Assembly (NCBI GenBank): GCA_000934455.1
Contig: KN886815.1
Coordinates: forward strand, 44,976 to 68,029
Length of the DNA: 23,054 bases
DNA from: Apostichopus parvimensis
Taxonomy: Eukaryota > Echinodermata > Holothuroidea > Aspidochirotida > Stichopodidae
Reading direction: 5' to 3'
In this document: one piece after another, positions 1-9,500 of the stretch
Numbering within the stretch: the stretch's first letter is position 1
Layout: each line of letters opens with the position of its first letter
Translations under genes and position numbers: made by a program
Notes under the pieces: model-generated
Told to the model about the DNA's origin: nothing
Database searches by the model: none
What the model saw: only the letters and a program-made list of their open reading frames with translations

Positions 1-220
1 CATACATATGGGATAGATAGCATACATATGGGATATAGTATACATATGGGATATAAAGTATACATATGGGATAGATAGCATACATATGGGATAGAAATAT
101 TACATATGGGATATATAGTATACATATGGGATAGATAGTATACATATGGGATAGATGGCATACATATAGGATAGATTGTATACATATGGGATAAATGATA
201 TACATCAGGGTAGATGGTTT
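1..220. repeat. 20-bp minisatellite, about 11 units
   Basis: Direct tandem array with consensus unit tacatatgggatagatagta. Units start at 3, 23, 41, 61, 81, 101, 121, 141, 161, 181 and 201. The second unit is 18 bp; the rest keep a 20-bp period. Units between 41 and 160 are closest to the consensus and the array decays after about 180. It is cut by the left edge of the window, so its full length is unknown. Each good unit contains the palindrome catatg. No coding or regulatory role is visible. Confidence 0.95.
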
Positions 221-1121
221 ATATCAAGGAAGTAAGTTGTTTTAAATAGTTACACATTTACATCAACTGAAAATAACAAGATATTGAGATGGGGTTTTCA
301 GTTAGCAGTGTGGTATATTTCTCTCTTCAATATAAGTTTCACATTGTTTGTCACCAGACAGTCCTTTTCAAATTCAAGAACTTGAATAAAACAGAATAGT
401 GAAGCATGCAATCAACCTGTAGCTTTCAAAATGAATATTTTTTGTTAATATTACTTTTGTCTTTCAAATACAAGACTTGCCTAGATGTATAGTATTGTTA
501 TGTACATTAGTTTGTTCCAATATGTATTTATTAATGCTTTGACAAGTAGTGATTCTGTGACACCTGACATTGAAAATGTAGTTAATTCACTTTGGCCAAA
601 AAAGATAAGAAAAGTAATATTGGTGAACATCTTCTATTTGGTTTACAGACCTGAATTTCTACATATTTAGAATTTATAAATCAGAAATTTGGCTAGTGTG
701 ACAAAAATTGGAAATGTGCAGACTTTCATGTCACTTTTAGAGTACATTGTTCCTGGAGATAGCTTATAATTGTCTGGGAATAATCATTGAGAAATTAAGC
801 ACCCTCAGAAACTAATAGTAACATACTAACAACTAGAGGCAAAACAGACAACCTTTAAATACAACACTTGATAGAAGCTCGTAAAATTTGTTCATACTTA
901 GCCTATAGTAAAATCACATATCACAACTACACCATTACAGTGCTGTGAAGAATTTGAGAAAACTTACGTAACGCATCAAAGATAACAAAGTGGTAAAACC
1001 CAAGTGGAGAGGTATTTAACGGCCACAAATAGTCAATTATATTCCTGTAATTCTGGCAGTATATATCTTTTATTTTCACATGAAATGTAATGCAATCAGC
1101 CATCAGAATTTGCCAAATGTC
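221..1121. other. intergenic, no gene seen
   Basis: AT-rich sequence with only short chance open frames. A 61-codon plus-strand frame at 485-670 and a 69-codon minus-strand frame at 927-1136 have no recognisable domain. The minus-strand frame lies downstream of the poly(A) signal of the neighbouring gene. A good donor-like gtaagt is present on the minus strand near 960-970, but I could not attach it to an exon. Confidence 0.5.
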
Positions 1122-1127
1122 TTTATT
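1122..1127 (-). promoter_or_regulatory. poly(A) signal AATAAA of the minus-strand gene
   Basis: The plus strand reads tttatt, so the minus strand reads AATAAA. It lies 33 bp past the TAA stop of the predicted second exon at 1160-1162. That is a normal position for a short 3' UTR and supports the exon model. Confidence 0.6.
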
Positions 1128-1159
1128 CAACACCAATCAGCTTTATATGTGTCACTGAT

Positions 1160-1264
1160 TTAGGGAGCCGATGCATGTGGTGTTCTCAAGCCATCTGCTG
1201 AGTGACTTGTCTTGTTTGTGATGGCTTTTGTTGGATGCCTCTCTGATTTGGAAGATGAGGAATT
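1160..1264 (-). CDS. predicted exon 2 (last) of unrecognised minus-strand gene
   Basis: On the minus strand a pyrimidine-rich run ending ...cttctcattttag forms a strong splice acceptor. The exon starts at 1264. Read in the phase set by exon 1, it gives 34 residues beginning NSSSSKSERHP and ending HASAP, then TAA at 1160-1162. Its Ser/Lys/Thr-rich composition continues that of the exon 1 tail, and a poly(A) signal follows. The join is inferred from splice signals, phase and composition. A transcript could show a different acceptor or a longer exon 1. Confidence 0.55.
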   Translation of the reverse strand, partial: NSSSSKSERHPTKAITNKTSHSADGLRTPHASAP

Positions 1265-1537
1265 CTAAAATGAGAAGAAAAAAAAAGGATGAATATGCTA
1301 TGAATCCTTGGGTGTAATGGATATATACAGTCTGCAATATATATTTTAAAGATGTTATGAATATCAGATTTCTAATGTTGTTTGTCCTGTCTCTGGTGCT
1401 TAAAACTTGGTGCAATGTTTGTTAAATTTTGTCATCTGAAATAAATTCTGTTTCTTCACCAAAAGAAGGTGCACCAATATTTCACCTGTTACTCGTCTTT
1501 CCAAGCTGTGATTTTTGTAAACTTATCTTATTCATAC

Positions 1538-1942
1538 CCCTGCACTGCTTGATTGGCGATCAGTGGAAAGATTAGCAGCAATCCTACTCCTGGGAATAGA
1601 CTTCTGTGATGCATATGGGCTATTCCCCATTACTGCCTTATGACTGCCAGTCTTCTTGCTAGTGGAGGCTATCGGGGGTAGAAAGGATGGCTTTGGTTTC
1701 TGTACCGATGTTCTCATAGAAACATTCTGAGTGGGTCTAGACCTGACCGTGCTTGTAGTCTGTACTTTTGTTCTACTTTGAGATCTTGAAGCCTTTTTTG
1801 CTTTTTCCTTTTCTTCAATTCGCTTCAGTTCTGCCTTCAGCTTTCTGTTAAGATCTGATGCTTCTTTGAGTAATATCGTGGTGTCATCCTCAGAAAGGTC
1901 TGTTTGAGCCAACTGTTCACATAAATCAAAAGTTCTTTCCAT
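1538..1942 (-). CDS. predicted exon 1 of unrecognised coiled-coil/basic protein
   Basis: The reading frame starts at ATG 1942 and gives 135 residues before a possible donor, GGG|gtatga, at 1537. Without splicing it adds one Val and stops at 1532-1534. Residues 1-50 are rich in Glu, Leu and Lys (EASDLNRKLKAELKRIEEKE) and look like an amphipathic helix or short coiled coil. Residues from about 50 on are Ser/Thr/Arg/Lys/Pro-rich and probably disordered. No signal peptide or membrane segment is seen. With exon 2 the protein has 169 residues and is strongly basic. I do not recognise the family; the composition recalls small centrosomal or microtubule-associated proteins, but that is only an impression. 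The gene is divergent from POLG, with about 4 kb between start codons. Confidence 0.65.
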
Positions 1943-3634
1943 ATTGGATCAATAATCACTTTTTCAAACTTTTAGCAGGGCATTCAACCAATTGAGAATT
2001 TGGTGCTTTTACTTTGAGAGTCATACAACTTGGCTAGGTACCACAGCAATTGACAAATATGCCGAGGCCCTAGGCCTTATGTGAAGTTGACAAATGCTGT
2101 GTAGGCCAATCACTACAATAGTATCATTAACTGGGGCTGGTTCCTATGAAGGAACGTGACAATTTTTTTAAGCTCGATAACCACGGGTCATTCTACCCTG
2201 AACACAACACAAGTAGTTTCCGAACGGCAAACCAAACGTTATGTTAGCGAAGATATTGGCCGTATCTTTCTCAATCCGTCTTTGAAATCACCAATCCTCT
2301 GAGCACGGACCACTATCGCGCAACTAGTATTGTTAGACCTAATAACAATACGATCGTTAGTCTATAGGCACATTACCCAATGCATGAATAAGGTGGGCTC
2401 CAACTGCTTGGAAGGATGTCAGTTAGCTGGAGTCCGTTTGGAAGTATGAAAATGTTAAACTCTCTTCAAAGTTTTCCAAAGGAGCATGTTTTCAATAAAA
2501 TTCGTTTCACTGGAAAATGGGGTCAGAAAATACCGAACACAGAATCCAACACATTCTGGCGTCCGTGTTTACGGGTAGTTACCAGTAAAGTAACTAAGGA
2601 ACGCCAAAAAGTGACACTATTTTTAATACTCAGTTATTTACTGTGCACTTATGTACTTTACACATAAAATTCAACACGAGGATGGTAAATTAGCGACATT
2701 CAGAGGTCCGTATACCACGCGAGACAACTACTTGATATTTTGATTAGAATTAAGGCAGAGCTTTTAATAATTGTTAATATTTAGCTCTAAAACAGAATGA
2801 AATTCGATGCCCATGGCCGCATGTCTCGTTATATTTCTATTCTCTGTGATTGCTGACAATGCTTTTTATCAGGGATGTTAAGTATCAGACCTATCAGACC
2901 TATTAAGTATTACCCACACAAAAAGTGAAGCAAGTTTTCTCATCCCTCTCATATCCAAGACGATCCTCCACTTAATGCTACATCTAGCACATCATGTAGT
3001 AATAGGAAGAATAAGAAGTTTTACAAAATTTTGACAGTCTTATCCCAGACCCACTTACGCTCTCAACCCCCTTACCAAGCAAAATGATGATGAGAACCTC
3101 ACTGAGCCTAAGAGTACCCCATAATAACCCTACATATGATGATTATAGAAGAAACACGGACGGGATATATACAATTTTCCCGATTCGATGATTTTTGGAG
3201 AGAATTATTAAGCGGGCGTGTAGTTGCTTTGGCTTTGGTATTCCCACACATTTTTTCACATACACGTATTTCTTTCATTTGATTGCACCCGGGCTTACTG
3301 ATCGAAGTTCGAAGAGCACCATGGGTCTTACTCTTAGTACCTTACCGACGTGGGAATTGTAATGCTGGTCGTGCTAATTGTAAGTCATATTTTGAAAATA
3401 CTTCATTGTATTTTTTTGATAGCTTTAACTGACACAACTTATTTATTTAGATTTAAATTAGTCGTAAGTTAAAAATTGGACAGAAATATTAGTTCCAGTT
3501 TATGTCGCGGAACTAGGCTTCTATTGAATTACTCTGCTGACAATAGCCTAATATAACTTAGTGAAATATAGACCCTGTCGTAACTTAGGCCAAACCCGGA
3601 CACAATTATTATACTTGACGACGTCCAATACAAC
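1943..3634. other. intergenic region between divergent genes
   Basis: Holds the upstream region of the minus-strand gene, including its unmapped promoter. An 83-codon frame at 2416-2667 on the plus strand has no recognisable domain, and I do not call it a gene. A small direct repeat (tcagacctat twice) sits near 2886-2906. No TATA box, CpG-rich island or RNA gene could be supported. A noncoding first exon of POLG could lie in this stretch, as the human gene has one, but nothing here marks it. Confidence 0.5.
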
Positions 3635-4725
3635 TCTAATTGCTCTGATTTGTGATTGGTTTACCTTGTATATGATTGCATCAATTTTCTTTCATTAATT
3701 TATCGTTATCAGCCAATTCAAATAATATTGCAATTAAAGGGCATGGAAGACTCGCCCCAAACAGCGTCCCGCCAACTTTAAAAAGTTAACTTTCCGTTGC
3801 TTACAAGTGAAGTTTTTCTGTTGTCGCTACAAAATGCAGACAGTAAAGAAACGTGATACCTTGTTATCTTTAGCTGGAACTGAGATGTCCATCCCTGTAT
3901 CGTTTGTACACTGTGCTGTGGGTATTGACCGCAGCTGTTTTGTACTGACTGTACACTAGTGTCTAATTACCGACGGTAGCAAGCTGTGTGTGTATTTTCT
4001 GGGATCGATGGTGGTGTCTAACACTTCTGTTACACCTCATTCGAAACAAGGTCAGATTACCGACATTAGACGTTTCTTTTTGTGCGAGTCTTCACACCCT
4101 TTAAGTACTGTACATGCGTATGCCCCTAGGGCTATAGGAAGTTTTAAATTTGCATCTGAACATTTTTCATATAGCATGAGACTTTCTTCCATCTTTCAAT
4201 ATTTTATTTCTTGTCAGCTTCTTCCAGGGTTTCATTAGTACCAGTTTAGTCGTCTATAGGGCAATAATAGGGGAAAAGGGTGACATTCAGAGTCAGATTG
4301 TGATATTAAATAAAACATAAGAACAGTTTTCGTTAAAATGTCAGAGCTAATACATTACAATTGATTACAAGAATTTCATCCTTTTTCTATGTACAACAAC
4401 ACATTCCTTAACAATAATATAGGCTTTTTAAGAGTAATTGTCACTCTAAGTCTAACATCACAGTAGCTCTGCAGAGCATAATGGCAAAAGCATTTAGTAC
4501 AATAATGTCCCCACAAAACTTTTTTTTTTCCACTTTCCCTACACAGTTGAAAACATGATAAGTAATAAATTAAATTTTGAAGGGAGATAGGATACTGGGA
4601 GTGCTTGACAGACACTGCCCTAAAACCATAATACTCTCTGTAAATTTCTGGTGTGTTGGCAGGTCTGTCTAACAAATACGGTTGTTGAATTTCATTCATT
4701 ACAATACAACTGCTACTGTAGCCTA
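3635..4725. repeat. tandem duplication, copy 1 (1,091 bp)
   Basis: The segment starting tctaattgctctg at 3635 recurs at 4726, so the copies are head-to-tail. The only clear difference I saw is a 4-bp gaca insertion here (near 4608-4615) relative to copy 2. It contains one 363-bp TTAA-flanked element and about 700 bp of other DNA. The 82-codon frame at 3990-4238 begins inside the element and runs into flanking DNA; I do not regard it as a gene. Confidence 0.95.
3738..4100 (+). mobile_element. 363-bp MITE, copy 1, TTAA target-site duplication
   Basis: Flanked on both sides by TTAA (3734-3737 and 4101-4104). The left end reads AGGGCATGGAAGACTCGC, and the right end read inward reads AGGGTGTGAAGACTCGC, giving terminal inverted repeats of about 17 bp with one indel. 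There is no transposase frame, so it is non-autonomous. A TTAA target occurs in piggyBac and Kolobok families. The purine-rich AGGG terminus is unlike the CCC start of piggyBac and fits Kolobok-type ends better, from memory; that assignment is tentative. Confidence 0.85.
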
Positions 4726-5812
4726 TCTAATTGCTCTGATTTGTGATTGGTTTACCTTGTATATGATTGCATCAATTTTCTTTCATTAATTTATCGTTAT
4801 CAGCCAATTCAAATAATATTGCAATTAAAGGGCATGGAAGACTCGCCCCAAACAGCGTCCCGCCAACTTTAAAAAGTTAACTTTCCGTTGCTTACAAGTG
4901 AAGTTTTTCTGTTGTCGCTACAAAATGCAGACAGTAAAGAAACGTGATACCTTGTTATCTTTAGCTGGAACTGAGATGTCCATCCCTGTATCGTTTGTAC
5001 ACTGTGCTGTGGGTATTGACCGCAGCTGTTTTGTACTGACTGTACACTAGTGTCTAATTACCGACGGTAGCAAGCTGTGTGTGTATTTTCTGGGATCGAT
5101 GGTGGTGTCTAACACTTCTGTTACACCTCATTCGAAACAAGGTCAGATTACCGACATTAGACGTTTCTTTTTGTGCGAGTCTTCACACCCTTTAAGTACT
5201 GTACATGCGTATGCCCCTAGGGCTATAGGAAGTTTTAAATTTGCATCTGAACATTTTTCATATAGCATGAGACTTTCTTCCATCTTTCAATATTTTATTT
5301 CTTGTCAGCTTCTTCCAGGGTTTCATTAGTACCAGTTTAGTCGTCTATAGGGCAATAATAGGGGAAAAGGGTGACATTCAGAGTCAGATTGTGATATTAA
5401 ATAAAACATAAGAACAGTTTTCGTTAAAATGTCAGAGCTAATACATTACAATTGATTACAAGAATTTCATCCTTTTTCTATGTACAACAACACATTCCTT
5501 AACAATAATATAGGCTTTTTAAGAGTAATTGTCACTCTAAGTCTAACATCACAGTAGCTCTGCAGAGCATAATGGCAAAAGCATTTAGTACAATAATGTC
5601 CCCACAAAACTTTTTTTTTTCCACTTTCCCTACACAGTTGAAAACATGATAAGTAATAAATTAAATTTTGAAGGGAGATAGGATACTGGGAGTGCTTGAC
5701 ACTGCCCTAAAACCATAATACTCTCTGTAAATTTCTGGTGTGTTGGCAGGTCTGTCTAACAAATACGGTTGTTGAATTTCATTCATTACAATACAACTGC
5801 TACTGTAGCCTA
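4726..5812. repeat. tandem duplication, copy 2 (1,087 bp)
   Basis: Second, nearly identical copy of 3635-4725. The offset is 1,091 at the left end and 1,087 at the right because copy 2 lacks 4 bp. It ends at ...gtagccta, after which unique sequence leads into POLG. The copy lies where a promoter or noncoding first exon of POLG might be expected. The near identity means either a very recent duplication or an assembly artefact. Confidence 0.95.
4829..5191 (+). mobile_element. 363-bp MITE, copy 2 (within the tandem duplicate)
   Basis: Same element as at 3738, carried along by the segmental duplication rather than by its own insertion. It is flanked by TTAA at 4825-4828 and 5192-5195. The sequence appears identical to copy 1 throughout. 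Confidence 0.85.
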
Positions 5813-5916
5813 CTTACTTTTCTGCATTCTTTATGTTTCCCAAGGTTTGGCCAATGTTTTGTTGTGTGACTTTGAACCAGGAAATTCTTCACATATTCTA
5901 AAGGAGATTCCACAAA
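5813..5916 (+). promoter_or_regulatory. POLG: POLG proximal upstream region / 5' UTR
   Basis: Unique sequence of 104 bp between the tandem duplication and the start codon. It contains ggccaat (CCAAT-box-like) near 5849-5855. A tttgaaccag stretch ending at 5880 could be a splice acceptor for a coding exon preceded by a noncoding exon, as in human POLG. The start context is acaaaATGg, with A at -3 and G at +4, a good initiation context. The transcription start cannot be placed from sequence alone. Confidence 0.4.
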
Positions 5917-6551
5917 ATGGCAAGGAATTATTGTGAACGAAGTTTAGCGTCTTTGTATCCCAGGGTTTATTTGTTAGTGAACAGAAACATCCAAAGGAAC
6001 GGGCAACGATTTCATTATTCTACGGAGAAACCGTCAAGGAAGACAAAAACCGAAGAGAAAGGAAAGACGCAGCAGCATAAAGGGAGCAGATGGAATCCTC
6101 TCGACATCCAAATGTTGTCATCTAATTTGCATAATCAAATATTTAAAGGAGGGAAAGTGGCTACAGGTAGCGAAGAAGTTGAGAGAAGAATAGATAAAAG
6201 CAAAAAGCATCTCGAGAGACACAAACTCAGAGGGAAGAAAGTGAAAGCCATTCCTGATGTCGACTTGAAAATGCCGAGACTGTTTGGGAAAAATATTGAT
6301 GACCATTTTCGAGTTCTGGCCAGAGCTCAGAGTGAAGACCACAGGGTACTGGCAAAACATCTAGCTGATAATAGCCTTCCACCTGTACCAACGCAGTGGT
6401 CATACAGTAAAGGCTGGACAGCCTACCATTCAGATGGTTCAATGAAAGCTGTACACTTCCCTCCGGATCAGGCACTGGTGTTTGACATTGAATGCTGTGT
6501 GAAAGAAGGAAATTACCCAACCTTAGCTGTTGCTGCCTCACCTACAACCTG
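5917..6551 (+). CDS. POLG: POLG exon 1: presequence, N-terminal domain, Exo I
   Basis: Begins at the first in-frame ATG with a good context. Residues 1-37 are rich in Arg and hydroxylated residues without acidic runs, ending near RFHYST (31-36), as expected for a cleavable mitochondrial presequence. A Lys/Glu-rich linker follows. NPLDIQMLS (60-68) then starts homology to human NPLGVQMLS. Exo I is ALVFDIECC, with D190 and E192. The poly-Gln tract of human POLG is absent. The exon ends in phase 2 at ACC TG|gtaatg; Trp212 is completed in exon 2. Confidence 0.95.
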
Positions 6552-9500
6552 GTAATGTTCAAACATGAGTAATTCTGGGCTTCCATATATCCATGAGTAA
6601 TTCTGGGCTTCCATATATCTAATGCAAGTCAATGTTGTGGAAGATCTATTCGTCCAAAATTTTTCCCAGACATTGCAGAGTGTAAAATGCAGAGTGTTGA
6701 ATATAAGGAAAATTGTCTGACTTTGAAGAAAATATTGAATACAAAATTATATCCCTGAAAAATATGGTACTTCCACTGGACCAATGATTTCAATTCTTGT
6801 AATGTACAAATTAAATTGTGAATTTCTGAACTCTACCATGTTACATACATCTGGAGTATATGAAGTTTGTTTTGATTATTTCCTGGAAGCAAAAGAAATG
6901 ATGGCATGTGTGCTTGTGTCTATTTATGTTTGCGTGCACACACTGGATTAATATCATAGTTGGTATCTGGATTCAGCTTAATGACTACTAGATCCCTACT
7001 GTTTTTGCATAGAGGTCAAAGGTAACTATAGGTTTGAAGTCTAGAATCACTTTCATGTGATAACTTCCTAAGCATAGCTTTGGTGAACTTAACTGAGTGT
7101 GTCGGTCCACCTAAGCAGTGTAAACATGGTACGGCCATGAGTAAAGCTTGCATAAACTTCATAATACTTGTAATGAAATAATGTGGATCCACTTTAGTAA
7201 GAACAACAACAGTATTGATTGTTGTAGAGGTTGAAGGTCACCAGGCATAATAGGTCATCAGAGGTCAAACTATGAAAACCTTATAAACAGGTCCACATGC
7301 TTGCCAGAACAACTTTGGTAATGGCCAAGACTTGCAATGTTTTCTGCAATGTTGCATTAAATATTGTAACTGGACAAGAAAGAACATAATTTGACGTTTC
7401 TTGCTTGTTCTTAGATTTAGTGTCTCATTTTCACTATAAAGTGGACAACATTCTCCAGATGCACATGATGTGTTCATTCAAAAGCCTTAGCATTTTTTCT
7501 ACATTTGAAAGACAGATGTGTGTTTTTGCATTTCCAGCGTCATGATGACATTATTTGAACACTGGAAATTGATTTTTTTTATGGCTCTTCTTTCTAAAAC
7601 TAAAAATTATGCCAACTTTATGCCATTAACTTTACTTTTTCCCTTTGTCAAAATATTTGTTTCCCCTTTTCTTTTATTTGCATTACATTATATGCAGGTA
7701 CTCGTGGTGCAGTGATAGACTGATAGAGGGCAGGCTAGCTGTAACACAGAGAATTAATTTAAATGATCTGATACCATTGGAATCACCATTTTCCAAGAAA
7801 CCGAGAAAGAAAGATCTTCTCCCAAGACTGGTTGTGGGTCATAGCGTCAGCTTTGATCGTAGCTTTGTCAAAGAGCAGTATTATATCCAGGTAAATCAAC
7901 TCAATTTATTTATTTAGTTATTTCAACTTTATTTTGAGAGGGTAACTTGGTTAGCTGGAGATAATATTCCCTGCTGCAGTCTTTAACATAATTGTCATAA
8001 AAAAAACAAAGGTGTAAAATGCAAAAATAAGTTTTAATGTAAGAACTAGCGTGTAACAGGATCGTAAAAAAATTAAACTAAACATAAATGAATCAAATGT
8101 AAACGAATAATAATGAGCCCATGGTAATACTTGGCACGTAAACACCAACTCTTAAAATGAATATAATTTAATACATATATAACGGTATATTAAAACAGCA
8201 AAAAATTAGCACATTTAAAGCATAATTGTGGAAATAACATGAGGGGGTAAACATTTCATTCATATAATTGGGTGCTTATCCGATAAGAGATTTATATACC
8301 ATGACTAATCATTTAAATAGTTTAAATGTAAGTCAAAAGTTTGCCAACCAAGAACCTTAAAAAGGTCACATGATAATTTTTGGAGCATAATTAACCTATT
8401 AATATTTCTCAACAGATGTCAAAGTCTGAAAACTTTTTAAACATGATAACTCCAAAATTAAAGCTAAAATTAAGCTGTGAATTCTCCAATGCTATGTTTT
8501 TCTTTTGGTGACCATAGTTTGGTAAAGTTTAGTTTAGTGAAGGGGCTCTATAGGTCTTCAATGAAACATACAGTCTACCAGAAAATGAAATCTGCTTCAA
8601 AGAGTTGATAGTCTTGCTTTAAACACTCAAGCAGGCTCTTATCAGTTTTAACCTTTCTGAGCTTCAAGAGGTCAATAGGTTATCTCAAAGTGGCTCAAGG
8701 CATCAGCACTGTTATCTATGGTCTCAACATTGGTCATTTTCTCTGTGACTTATACTAGATGACTTTGCTGTGGCATTAAGTTTTGAAAATATTTCACAGC
8801 ATATAAACAATATCATGTAGAGCTCTCATTAATAAATATAAAATTATTAAAGGGATGGTTGGTGACAGAGCTGATGTGCTAACTCAAAATTGGTAAAAGA
8901 AAATGTCCTTTTATTCATACATCTAGGTCTCTATATATTCCACATAGGAAGACTGTTCTTTCTGAATATTGAAACATTTTGGAATAAAAATTCTATACTG
9001 TGAAATCCTTACCAGTGAATTAATTTGTTCATGCCCACAAGAGAGTGCTACAAATAACGGCTGGAAATATCTGATCTTTTCTGGTTCTCACTTAATTCTT
9101 GGACAAATTGTTATTTAGCTCAATGAAAAGTGACTCAGTGCTATCTTTTACTCATTAGTTGAGTAAGATCGGTTCTTATATTTACATCTAGAGTCTGTTT
9201 TGTGAAATGGCAACACCACCTCCTCTTTTATTATTTATATTTCTTTGAAAGAGTTTGTAGTCATATATTTGAAGGTTGTCAATACTGTAGGAGAAAAATC
9301 ATGCAGCCAGGTTTCTGTAATGCATATAGAAGTGAACTTAAAATTGTTTAATAGAATGCATAACATTTACAAAAGAGTCAAAGTTCTTTGTAAGACTTAT
9401 GACATTAACATGAAGAATTGTGGTATATATGTCAGGACACTGAATATTGGTATTAAATCTAGAATCATTATATTAATTACACGGAACATCACTTAATTCG

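Noticed and set aside
927..1136. 69-codon minus-strand frame with a gtaagt donor-like site near its end
   Set aside because: It lies largely beyond the AATAAA of the minus-strand gene, and I found no matching acceptor or next exon. Kept only as a note.
2416..2667. 83-codon plus-strand frame in the intergenic region
   Set aside because: No recognisable domain, no coding-like composition and no second exon; length is compatible with chance.
3990..4238. 82-codon open frame, also at 5081-5329, as a duplicated gene
   Set aside because: It starts within the 363-bp MITE and runs into flanking DNA. The second copy exists only because of the segmental duplication, and no domain or splice context supports it.
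5811..5820. tacttacttt as a minus-strand splice donor marking a gene in the duplicated segment
   Set aside because: No open frame or acceptor on the minus strand supports an exon here.
6118..6541. Minus-strand open frames opposite exon 1, considered as an overlapping gene
   Set aside because: The plus-strand frame is clearly POLG. The mammalian overlapping frame POLGARF is on the sense strand and specific to placental mammals, so it gives no support.
8845..8870. ttaaagggatgg as another MITE end
   Set aside because: Only the first bases match; the AAGACTC core is missing and no inverted partner followed by TTAA is found nearby.
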